This document shows positions 1 through 6,383 of a stretch of DNA of 13,051 bases, piece after piece. The DNA comes from Nitriliruptoraceae bacterium. GTDB lineage: Bacteria > Actinomycetota > Nitriliruptoria > Nitriliruptorales > Nitriliruptoraceae. Within the stretch, counting starts at the first letter, position 1. Every line of letters starts with the position of its first letter. Made by a program: the position numbers and the translations under genes. The notes beneath the pieces were generated by a model that was not told where the DNA came from, did no database searches, and was given only the letters and a program-made list of their open reading frames with translations. The DNA is taken from positions 1-13,051 of the forward strand of contig SLLJ01000392.1 of the NCBI GenBank assembly GCA_007134165.1, in the 5' to 3' direction.

Positions 1-7
1 CCGTGGA

Positions 8-217
8 TCAGGCCTGCTCAACCTCACCGAGATCGAGGTCCGCGGGGTCGACCACCTGGCCCTCGAGGTAACGGGTCAGATCGGCCTCCCGCACCCGGTA
101 GTTGCGCCCGACCCGCACCGCAGGCAGCTCGCCGCGGCGCACCAGGCGGTAGACGGTCATGGTCGACACACGCAGGAGGTCGGCGACCTCGGCGGCAGTC
201 AGCAGGCGCTCACTCAT
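8..217 (-). CDS. Excisionase/BldC-type helix-turn-helix DNA-binding protein (Rv0500A-like)
   Basis: A 69-residue protein made almost entirely of one winged HTH of the excisionase/MerR-like class (HTH_17). It has the classic order: LLTAAEVADLLRVS (first helix and turn), TVYRLVRRGELPAVRVG (recognition helix and wing), then YRVREADLTRYLE (second half of the wing and last helix). It ends in a short acidic tail. From memory it closely resembles mycobacterial Rv0500A, a small DNA-binding protein encoded next to proC; here proC lies upstream in the same orientation. It is probably a transcription regulator rather than a phage excisionase, since no integrase or phage gene is nearby. ATG at 217 is preferred. 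A GTG two codons upstream (223) is in frame, but neither start has a clear Shine-Dalgarno. The gene may be read from the acuC transcript (49-base gap) or from its own leaderless promoter. Family is confident; target genes are unknown. Confidence 0.85.
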   Translation of the reverse strand: MSERLLTAAEVADLLRVSTMTVYRLVRRGELPAVRVGRNYRVREADLTRYLEGQVVDPADLDLGEVEQA

Positions 218-223
218 GACCAC

Positions 224-259
224 ACGCTAGCGCTCGGCTTGCACCGCACCCACCCGGGT
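224..259 (-). promoter_or_regulatory. Possible leaderless promoter and small palindrome upstream of the HTH gene
   Basis: Read on the minus strand, TAGCGT (229-224) fits the actinobacterial TAnnnT -10 pattern and ends six bases before the ATG at 217. That spacing would start transcription at or next to the A of the start codon. This would explain the missing Shine-Dalgarno. No recognisable -35 is present. An 8-bp perfect palindrome ACCCGGGT lies at 252-259, flanked by partly symmetric bases, roughly where a -35 element or an operator would sit. Both signals are short and could arise by chance in GC-rich DNA. Confidence 0.25.
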
Positions 260-266
260 CGGGCGT

Positions 267-1448
267 TCATCGCACGCCGTGGTGCGGGAGGACGATCGAG
301 CGGAACGCAGCGACCGAGGATCGGGCGGCCTCACGGGCCTGCTCGCGCATCGCCGGGGAGAGGGTGACCGGATCCTCGTGGAAGGAGCGCGGCGGGTTCG
401 CGCCGGTGCGGGCCACGACCAGCTCCTGCCAGCCCATCGGGGTCTCGACCGGCAGCGAACGCCCGGTCATCTCGGCGAACGCCATGGTCCAGACCCGCGG
501 TACCACCTCGACCAGGCGGTAGCCACCGCCGCCGGTGGCGACCCAGCGCCCGTCACAGACCTCGTGGGCCAGGCGGTGCAGCCGGGCGTAGATCGCGGCC
601 ATGTCGTCGACGGTGAGCGCGAGGTGGGCCAGCGGGTCGTTCACGTGGGCGTCGCAGCCGAGTTGGGTGATGAAAATGTCGGGCGCGAAGGCACGTATCA
701 ACGGGTCGATGACCTCGTCGAAGCTGCTCAGCCACAACTCCCCGAACGTACCGGGCGCGAAAGGCAGGTTGGCCGCCGAGCCCAGGGCCCCCTCCCCGCC
801 GATGTCGGTGACGTCCCCGGTCCCGGGGAACAGGTAGCGGCCCGATTCGTGCAGCGAGATCGTGAGCACGCGCGGATCGTCGCGGAACATCAACTCGACC
901 CCGTCGCCGTGGTGCACGTCGACATCGAGGTAGCAGACCCGCTCGGCGCCGGCCTCGAGCAACCAGTCGATCGCCAGCGCCGGGTCGTTGTAGATGCAGA
1001 AGCCCGCCGCATGGTCGGGCATCGCATGGTGCAGGCCGCCGGCGGGATGGAAGGCGTGGTCGGCCTCCCCCTCCCACACCTGGCGGGCCGCCTCGCGGCT
1101 CCCGCCGCACACCAGCAGGGAGGCGGGATGCATCCCGGGGAAGGCCGGGGTGTCCCCGGCGCCGAGGCCGTAGCGCGACGACGCCCGGGCGGTGGGGTCG
1201 TTGGACAGCCGCCGCACGGTGTCGATGAAGTCGTCGCGGTGCAGGCGCAGCAGGTCGACCTCGTGGAACTCGGGCGCGCGGACCTCGTCGACCCCGTTGC
1301 CCACCAGTCCGGTGCGGCGGATGAGGTCGATGGTCAACTCCACGCGGATCGGAGCCAGCGGATGACCCGAGCCGAAGTCGTAGCTCGCTACGGCTTCGTC
1401 CCAGATCAGGGCGACACGTCCGACCGCCCCGGCGCCTTCACCGGCCAT
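267..1448 (-). CDS. acuC: AcuC-family zinc-dependent protein deacetylase (class I HDAC-like)
   Basis: A 393-residue histone-deacetylase-fold protein, close to the roughly 390 residues of Bacillus AcuC. The whole active site is visible: HH at 140-141 with GFC and ND following (148-155), the DVDVHHGDG block at 175-183 supplying metal ligands D177 and H179, the third ligand D266 in GCDAH, and the transition-state tyrosine Y310 in GGGGY. AcuC in Bacillus removes acetyl groups from lysine of acetyl-CoA synthetase and so reactivates it; no acetyl-CoA synthetase or acetyltransferase gene lies in this window, so the substrate here is inferred. The ATG at 1448 is chosen because GGAG (1457-1460) sits 8 bases upstream and the HDAC domain begins shortly after. 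A longer frame to 1610 would overlap the permease and adds only Gly/Arg-rich sequence. It follows the permease stop by 47 bases and precedes the HTH gene. Predicted cytoplasmic. Confidence 0.93.
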   Translation of the reverse strand: MAGEGAGAVGRVALIWDEAVASYDFGSGHPLAPIRVELTIDLIRRTGLVGNGVDEVRAPEFHEVDLLRLHRDDFIDTVRRLSNDPTARASSRYGLGAGDTPAFPGMHPASLLVCGGSREAARQVWEGEADHAFHPAGGLHHAMPDHAAGFCIYNDPALAIDWLLEAGAERVCYLDVDVHHGDGVELMFRDDPRVLTISLHESGRYLFPGTGDVTDIGGEGALGSAANLPFAPGTFGELWLSSFDEVIDPLIRAFAPDIFITQLGCDAHVNDPLAHLALTVDDMAAIYARLHRLAHEVCDGRWVATGGGGYRLVEVVPRVWTMAFAEMTGRSLPVETPMGWQELVVARTGANPPRSFHEDPVTLSPAMREQAREAARSSVAAFRSIVLPHHGVR

Positions 1449-1456
1449 GCTCGCGA

Positions 1457-1460
1457 CTCC
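1457..1460 (-). promoter_or_regulatory. Shine-Dalgarno GGAG that sets the acuC start
   Basis: GGAG on the minus strand with 8 bases to the ATG at 1448. It decides for the 393-residue protein over the longer open frame that runs into the upstream permease. Confidence 0.6.
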
Positions 1461-1495
1461 ACTGCCGACTCCTCGACCGAGCGTAGCTCTCTGCG

Positions 1496-2692
1496 TCAGT
1501 CCCGGCGTAGTGCCGCGACGGGATCGAGTTGTCCGGCCCGCCGGGCCGGGAGCACGCCGAACACCAGCCCGACCGCCACCGACACCCCCAGCGCCAGCGC
1601 GATCGACCACCCGGTGACCTCGGCGGGCACCGGCGCGAAGGCCGCCACGAGCTCGGCCCCGGCGATGCCCAGCACCAGGCCGATCGCCCCCCCGAGGCCG
1701 GTGAGCACGATCGCTTCGAGCAGGAACTGCCCGGTGATGTCCCGAGTCCGGGCTCCCAACGCTTTGCGCAGCCCGATCTCCCGGGTGCGCTCGCTGACCG
1801 ACACGAGCATGATGTTGGACACCCCGACTCCACCGACCAGCAGCGAGATGCCCGCGATCGCGGCGAGCACCAGCGTCAGGATCTGCAGGATGTCGCCGAC
1901 CACCCCGATGATCTCGTCCTGGCTGATGACGCTGAACTCCTCGGTGTCGAGCCGCTGCTCGAGGGCCCGTCGTACCACCGCCCGATCCTCGTCGACCGTC
2001 TGGGTTGCGGCGGCCCGCACGAAGATCGCATCGAGCCGGTCGGTGCCGAACAGCCGCTGTCCGGCGGTGATGGGCACCAGCACGTTGCGGTCCTGATCGG
2101 GACCGAAGGGGCTGCCCCCGCCGCCAACCCGGGCGAGCACGCCGATCACCCGGTAACGCACCCCACCGATCGCCATCGTGCGACCGATCGGGTCCTGGCC
2201 GGGGAACAGCGTCTCGGCGGTGGTCGCCCCGAGCACCGCGACGCGCCGCGAGGTGACCACGTCCGACTCGGTCAGCCCCTGGCCCCGGGCCAGCTCCCGG
2301 CTGAGCACGGCCGGGTAGCTCGCGGTGACCGCCAGCACGGTGGCGGTGAGCCGCTCCCCGTCGGCCTGCAGCGCTTCGGAGCCGATCGTGTAGCCCGCGA
2401 CCCGGGTGCCACCGCCGAGCAGTTCACGGTCGATGCGCTCGACGTCGTCGAGCACGAAGCTGCTGCGCCGCGGCCCGCCGCCGAAGTCGCCGTCGCCGGG
2501 CAGCACGAACAGCAGGTTGGAGCCGAGCCCCTCGATCGCGCCGGTGATCTCGGAGCGGGCGCCCTGGCCGATGGCCACGAGCAGGACCACCGACATCACT
2601 CCGATGAGCACACCGAGCGTGGTCAGGGCCGAGCGCAGCCGGTTGGCCAGCAGCGCCTGCATCGCGACCCGGAACGCCTCGCGGGCGCTCAC
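1496..2692 (-). CDS. MacB/FtsX-like ABC transporter permease
   Basis: A 398-residue permease with the standard MacB architecture: a MacB_PCD domain followed by an FtsX domain. One membrane helix lies near the N-terminus (about 21-43). An extracytoplasmic domain follows (about 45-265). Three helices are clustered at the C-terminus (about 268-294, 325-352 and 362-384). The typical FtsX-family signature SERTREIGLRKALGAR (300-315) forms the coupling region that meets the ATPase, and the end PARRAGQLDPVAALR is characteristic. The start is GTG at 2692, overlapping the ATPase stop in a GTGA (4 bases), so translation is coupled. With the upstream ATPase and adaptor it forms a tripartite MacAB/YknXYZ-like exporter in which substrate movement is driven by mechanical transmission across the membrane. 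The family exports peptides, macrolides, toxins or lipids; the substrate here cannot be told. LolCDE lipoprotein release is unlikely in an actinobacterium. Confidence 0.93.
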   Translation of the reverse strand: MSAREAFRVAMQALLANRLRSALTTLGVLIGVMSVVLLVAIGQGARSEITGAIEGLGSNLLFVLPGDGDFGGGPRRSSFVLDDVERIDRELLGGGTRVAGYTIGSEALQADGERLTATVLAVTASYPAVLSRELARGQGLTESDVVTSRRVAVLGATTAETLFPGQDPIGRTMAIGGVRYRVIGVLARVGGGGSPFGPDQDRNVLVPITAGQRLFGTDRLDAIFVRAAATQTVDEDRAVVRRALEQRLDTEEFSVISQDEIIGVVGDILQILTLVLAAIAGISLLVGGVGVSNIMLVSVSERTREIGLRKALGARTRDITGQFLLEAIVLTGLGGAIGLVLGIAGAELVAAFAPVPAEVTGWSIALALGVSVAVGLVFGVLPARRAGQLDPVAALRRD

Positions 2693-3405
2693 GGCGAGGA
2701 TCCGTCGGCCATCACCCCGTCGCGCAGTTCGATGGTGCGCGCCGCACGGTGCGCGATGTCGGGCTCGTGGGTGATGACCACCAGCGCGGTGTCCTGCTCG
2801 GCCTGGATCGACTCGAGCAGGGACATGATGTCCTCGCCGGTGGTGGTGTCGAGGTTGCCGGTGGGTTCATCCGCCAGGACCAGGGCCGGCTCGGTCACCA
2901 GCGCCCGGGCGATCGCCACCCGCTGCTGCTGCCCGCCGGAGAGCTCGCCCGGGCGGTGGGCCATGCGATCTGCGAGACCGACCGAGGCCAGGGCGGCCTC
3001 GGCCCGCTGGCGGCGCTCACGCTTGGAGCCGGGCCGGTAGACCAGCGGCAGGATCACGTTGTCCAGTGCGGTCAACCGGGGCAGCAGATGGAAGGACTGG
3101 AACACGAAGCCGATGCGCTGGTTGCGGAGCCGGGCGAGCTCGGCGTCGGGCAGCTCACGCACATCCCGGCCGTCGTAGCGAACCTGTCCGGACGTCGGTC
3201 GGTCGAGCACCCCGAGCAGGTTGAGCAGGGTCGACTTGCCCGAGCCCGACGAGCCCACGATCGCGACGTAGTCGCCGTGGTCGACGCGGAAGCTCACGCC
3301 CCGCAGCGCCGGCACCTCGACGTCGCGTCCGAGGCGGTAGGTGCGGACCACGTCGATCGCCTCGAGCAGCACGGGGGTCCCGTCAGGCCCGTCGTCGACG
3401 CTCAT
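2689..3405 (-). CDS. ABC transporter ATP-binding protein (MacB/LolD-type)
   Basis: A 238-residue nucleotide-binding subunit with all motifs intact: Walker A GSSGSGKST (51-59), Q-loop Q103 in FVFQSFHLLPRLTALDNV, signature LSGGQQQRVAIARAL (155-169), Walker B LVLADE (175-180) with catalytic E180, D-loop GNLD (183-186) and H-loop H213. The Q-loop context (FQSFHLLP...T..DNV..PL) is typical of the MacB/LolD/FtsE group rather than nutrient importers. It sits on the cytoplasmic face and powers the permease encoded immediately after it. The ATG at 3405 overlaps the stop of the adaptor gene as ATGA, and a GAGGT lies about 6 bases upstream, within the adaptor coding end. The adaptor, ATPase and permease are therefore one translationally coupled unit. 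Confidence 0.95.
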   Translation of the reverse strand: MSVDDGPDGTPVLLEAIDVVRTYRLGRDVEVPALRGVSFRVDHGDYVAIVGSSGSGKSTLLNLLGVLDRPTSGQVRYDGRDVRELPDAELARLRNQRIGFVFQSFHLLPRLTALDNVILPLVYRPGSKRERRQRAEAALASVGLADRMAHRPGELSGGQQQRVAIARALVTEPALVLADEPTGNLDTTTGEDIMSLLESIQAEQDTALVVITHEPDIAHRAARTIELRDGVMADGSSP

Positions 3406-4982
3406 CCGGGGACCTCGTCGCCGTCCTCGACGAGCTCCACCCCGAGCGTGACCACCTGCTCGCCGGGTTCGAGGTCTCCGTCGAGCGCGGCGGTGTCGTC
3501 GCCGATGGCCAGGACCTGCACCGGGACCTCGACGGCCCGTCCTTCGCGCACCGCGAAGACGACCTCCTGGCCACCCCGACGCAGCAGCGCCGAGGTCGGC
3601 ACGACCAGCTCGGCCTCGACCCGGCGCACCTCGACCTCTGCGGCGGCGGTCAGCCCGACCCTGAGACCCACCTCGTCGGGCACCTCGGTCAGCCGTACGC
3701 TGACCGGGTAGGTGGCGCCCCCGGTCGGGCTGCGGTCCGGGGCGATCGCGACCCGGTCGACCACGCCGTCGAGTTCGGCGCCGGGGAAGGCGTCGACGAG
3801 CACGACCACCGGCTGGCCGACCTCCACCTCGACGATGTCGATCTCGTCGACGTCGAGCTCGGCGGTGAAGCGTGACAGGTCGTAGATGCGCAGCAGCGCC
3901 TGGCCGGGCCCGACCTCGCTGCCCACCGCCACCGGCCCGCTGGCGCTCACACCGCTGCCGCCCGCCCCGGCGCCGCCGAGCAGGTCCCCGATCCCGCCGA
4001 GCCCGCCGACGTCCCCGAGCGACCCGAGGTCGGGGATCCCGCCCGGCAGCCCGGCGGGCGCGCCCCCCTCGTCGCGGACCAGCTCCACCACCCCGGCCAC
4101 CGGCGCCAGCAGCGTGAGGTCGTCGAGTTGGTCGCGGATCGCCTCCAGGGCCTGCTCGGCCTGCTCACGCTGGGCCTCGAGCGCGGCGAGCTGGGCCTGC
4201 TCGGCCGCTGCGGCGGTGGCGGCCGCGTCTGACTGGGCCTGGGAGAGCTCGCCGGCGATACCCCCCAGCGCGGACTGGGCGGCGCTCAGCTGCGCGCGGG
4301 CGTCGCGGGCGGCGGTCTCGGCGGCGGCGATGGCCTCGGCGACCTGCTGGGGGTCGGCCCCGAGGTCCAGCTCGTCGAGCAGGCCGGGCTCGAGGTCGGT
4401 GTCGAGGTCGAGCTCCTCGTCGACCGGTAGCTGGGCGACCGCCTCCGCGATCGCCTCGGCCAGCGCCTGAACCGCGGCGGCCTGCCCGTCAGCGGCATCG
4501 GCGGCGGTGCGGACCACGCCCACGACCGCCGCCTCGGTGACGTCGACCTGGGCCCCGAGCGCCCCGAGCAGGGCGGGCAGGGCCGAGTCGAAGGTCCCGG
4601 CCAGCGCTCCGAGCACCGGGGCGAGGTCGATACCGGCCGCGGCCAGGCCGGGCAGCTGCGCGGTGGTCTCGAGAGCCGCCTCGGCCTGGGCGATCTGCGC
4701 GGCCAGCGCCTCGTCGTCCAGCCGCAGCAGCCGGTCACCCCGCGAGACCACGTCCCCGTCGCCGACGAACAGCGCCTCGACCTCCCCGGCCGTCGGTGCG
4801 GCCACGGTGACCCGGCCGATCGGTTCGATGCTGGCGGCGGTGGCGATGGTCTGCACCACCTCTCCCGGCCCCACCTCGGCGATCTCGAGGGTCGGGCCGG
4901 GCTCCCCGGTGCATGCCACGAGCAGGGCGAGTGCCGTCATCACGGCCATCACCGGCACGGCAGGAAGGGGACTTGGGCGCAC
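3402..4982 (-). CDS. Lipoprotein membrane-fusion (HlyD/MacA-like) efflux adaptor with unusual insertions
   Basis: A 526-residue adaptor, longer than typical MacA/YknX proteins (about 370-400). The N-terminus is a lipoprotein signal: one Arg, a hydrophobic stretch, then lipobox LVAC with Cys24 as the lipidation site. Next comes half of a lipoyl-like domain (about 55-95, APTAGEVEALFVGDGDVV). A long Ala/Gln-rich, partly coiled-coil region follows (about 100-285), interrupted by an acidic stretch (about 186-210). The second lipoyl half starts at LTLLAPVAGVV (289-299) and is split by a Gly-rich loop (about 306-353). A beta-barrel domain (about 371-450) and a C-terminal membrane-proximal domain complete it. 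GTG at 4982 is chosen because GAGG lies 8 bases upstream and gives a compact signal peptide. An in-frame GTG at 5057, directly abutting the proC stop, would give 551 residues with an awkward N-terminal extension. It should sit outside the membrane and guide substrate from the permease. Confidence 0.85.
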   Translation of the reverse strand: MRPSPLPAVPVMAVMTALALLVACTGEPGPTLEIAEVGPGEVVQTIATAASIEPIGRVTVAAPTAGEVEALFVGDGDVVSRGDRLLRLDDEALAAQIAQAEAALETTAQLPGLAAAGIDLAPVLGALAGTFDSALPALLGALGAQVDVTEAAVVGVVRTAADAADGQAAAVQALAEAIAEAVAQLPVDEELDLDTDLEPGLLDELDLGADPQQVAEAIAAAETAARDARAQLSAAQSALGGIAGELSQAQSDAAATAAAAEQAQLAALEAQREQAEQALEAIRDQLDDLTLLAPVAGVVELVRDEGGAPAGLPGGIPDLGSLGDVGGLGGIGDLLGGAGAGGSGVSASGPVAVGSEVGPGQALLRIYDLSRFTAELDVDEIDIVEVEVGQPVVVLVDAFPGAELDGVVDRVAIAPDRSPTGGATYPVSVRLTEVPDEVGLRVGLTAAAEVEVRRVEAELVVPTSALLRRGGQEVVFAVREGRAVEVPVQVLAIGDDTAALDGDLEPGEQVVTLGVELVEDGDEVPG

Positions 4983-4990
4983 AGACTCGA

Positions 4991-4994
4991 CCTC
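4991..4994 (-). promoter_or_regulatory. Shine-Dalgarno GAGG favouring the internal adaptor start
   Basis: GAGG on the minus strand, 8 bases before the GTG at 4982. It supports the shorter adaptor whose signal peptide runs straight into the LVAC lipobox. The competing GTG at 5057 also has a GAGGG about 4 bases upstream, inside the end of proC, so the choice is likely rather than certain. Confidence 0.45.
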
Positions 4995-5057
4995 GGGACT
5001 ACGACGGACCGCATCGTAGGGAGGTTCGCGGCCGGCGAAGTCCGCGGTTGCCGGCAC

Positions 5058-5867
5058 TCAGCCCTCGGCGAGCTCCTCGCTGCGCAGCTTGGCGGCCTCG
5101 ATGGCGTCGAGGAAGGCCGCCCGCACCCGGGCGGACTCCAGCGTGCGGATCGCGGAGATCGTCGTGCCTCCCGGCGAGGTCACCATCTCCCGCAGCTCGA
5201 CGGGGTGGCGGCCGGTGTCGCGCAGCATGATGGCGCTGCCCACCATGGTCTGGATGATCAGCCGGGTGGACACGTCCCGGGGCAGCCCGAGCAGGATGCC
5301 GGCGTCGATCATGGCCTCGGCGAGCAGGAAGAAGTAGGCCGGTCCGGAGCCCGACAGCGCGGTGACGGCGTCGAGGTGGACCTCGTCGAGGCGGATGACC
5401 TGCCCGACATGGCCGAGGATGGCCTCGGCGACCGCGAGGTCGCGCTCGTCGGCGTGCGTGCCGCCGCTGACCACCGACATCGCCTCGTCGACCTGCACCG
5501 GGGTGTTGGTCATGACCCGTACGACCGGCACCTGACCGGGGATGGTGTCCTGGATGGTGGCGGTGGTGATCCCGGCCGCGACCGAGATCACCGTCTGCTC
5601 GGGACGGAAAGCGTCACCGATCGGGGTGAGCACGTCGACGAGCACCTGGGGCTTGAGTGCGACGAGCACCACATCGGCGGCGTCCACCGCCTCGCGGTTG
5701 TCGGTCGTGGCCCGGACCCCGTGCTCGGTGCGCAACTGCTCGCAGCGCTCCTCGTAGGCGTCGGTGCAGACCACCTGCTCGGGCACGACCCACCCCGAGC
5801 CGAGCAACCCGCGCAGCAGCGCCTCACCGATGCGTCCGGTGCCAATGATCGCGAGCGTGCCGTCCAC
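5058..5867 (-). CDS. proC: Pyrroline-5-carboxylate reductase
   Basis: A 269-residue cytoplasmic enzyme of normal family length that reduces P5C to L-proline with NAD(P)H, the last step of proline synthesis. The N-terminal Rossmann fold begins at once with the dinucleotide motif GTGRIG (9-14). VALKPQV (69-75) and VAAGITT (96-102) follow. The substrate-side motif is RVMTNTP (117-123), with Thr where many bacteria have Pro; human PYCR enzymes have the same MTNTP form. The C-terminal helical domain carries ALSGSGPAYFFLLAEAM (170-186) and the P5CR signature LREMVTSPGGTTISAI (225-240). The start is GTG at 5867, with GGAGG (5873-5877) 5 bases upstream. It lies 30 bases after the YbjN gene and just before the export genes, and its product is the reverse partner of the proline dehydrogenase encoded at 9468-10409. 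Confidence 0.96.
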   Translation of the reverse strand: MDGTLAIIGTGRIGEALLRGLLGSGWVVPEQVVCTDAYEERCEQLRTEHGVRATTDNREAVDAADVVLVALKPQVLVDVLTPIGDAFRPEQTVISVAAGITTATIQDTIPGQVPVVRVMTNTPVQVDEAMSVVSGGTHADERDLAVAEAILGHVGQVIRLDEVHLDAVTALSGSGPAYFFLLAEAMIDAGILLGLPRDVSTRLIIQTMVGSAIMLRDTGRHPVELREMVTSPGGTTISAIRTLESARVRAAFLDAIEAAKLRSEELAEG

Positions 5868-5897
5868 AACAACCTCCGAGTCGGGGGGCTGGCGAGC

Positions 5898-6383
5898 CTA
5901 CGGACTCGGGCGGGCCGACGGATCACCGGCCGGGTTCGGCGGCAGACCGGCCTTGGCGCGCCACCGCTGCTCGGCCTCGAGGTAGCCGGCGAAGCCCAGC
6001 CGCAGCACGGCATTGAAGGTCTCGTCGCTGAGTTCGAGCACCCGGCCGAGCAGCTCGTCCACCGCCCGCTCGTCGAGCGCGGCCAGCGGCAGCGTGCCGG
6101 TGAGGATCACCTCACCCTCGTCGTCGAGCGCGAAGTGCACCGGCCCGGAACGCTGGTTGCGCTGGAGCAGCAGACGGTAGACCTGCTCGTGGCCTTCGTC
6201 GGGCACCCCGGAGAACAGCGAGGTCAACTTCAGCGTCCGGTCGTCGAGGTCGAGCAGCACCGGGATCGTGCGCTTCCACTCCCCGCTGAGCATCAGCATG
6301 AAGCGGTCCTCGCCGACCTCGGACACCTCGAGGTCGGCGGCATCCAGCGCGTCGAGCAGCCGGCGGCGGTTCTGGTCGGTCAT
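5898..6383 (-). CDS. YbjN domain-containing protein
   Basis: A 161-residue protein with the YbjN (T3SS-chaperone-like) fold signature. It has an early helix (RRRLLDALDAADLEVSEV), a strand pair around DRFMLMLSGEWKRTIPVLL, then a long helix and strand pair (GHEQVYRLLLQRNQR, VHFALDDEGEVILTGTLPL). A C-terminal helical stretch follows (ERAVDELLGRVLELSDETFNAVL) and a Pro-rich tail. No enzyme motif is present; members are thought to act as chaperone-like or sensory partners, and the role here is unknown. The ATG at 6383 has a perfect AGGAGG (6391-6396) at 7 bases and overlaps the stop of the SARP-like regulator as ATGA. Coupled translation suggests that the two proteins work together or are made in fixed ratio. 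In mycobacteria, as recalled, a YbjN gene (Rv0487) follows mshA; here mshA is nearby but separated. Confidence 0.85.
   Translation of the reverse strand: MTDQNRRRLLDALDAADLEVSEVGEDRFMLMLSGEWKRTIPVLLDLDDRTLKLTSLFSGVPDEGHEQVYRLLLQRNQRSGPVHFALDDEGEVILTGTLPLAALDERAVDELLGRVLELSDETFNAVLRLGFAGYLEAEQRWRAKAGLPPNPAGDPSARPSP

Noticed and set aside
8..217. Phage or integrative-element excisionase
   Set aside because: The HTH class is shared with excisionases, but no integrase, attachment repeat or phage gene is present. The likeness to the chromosomal proC-linked Rv0500A family is a better fit.
1449..1610. N-terminal extension of acuC by 54 residues
   Set aside because: It would overlap the permease coding end, is low-complexity Gly/Arg sequence, and the ATG at 1448 has its own GGAG.
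279..3711. Long plus-strand open frames opposite acuC, the permease, the ATPase and the adaptor
   Set aside because: They are antisense to genes with complete domain motifs, are rich in Arg/Pro/Gly/His/Gln, and show no recognisable domain. High GC makes stop codons rare in all frames.
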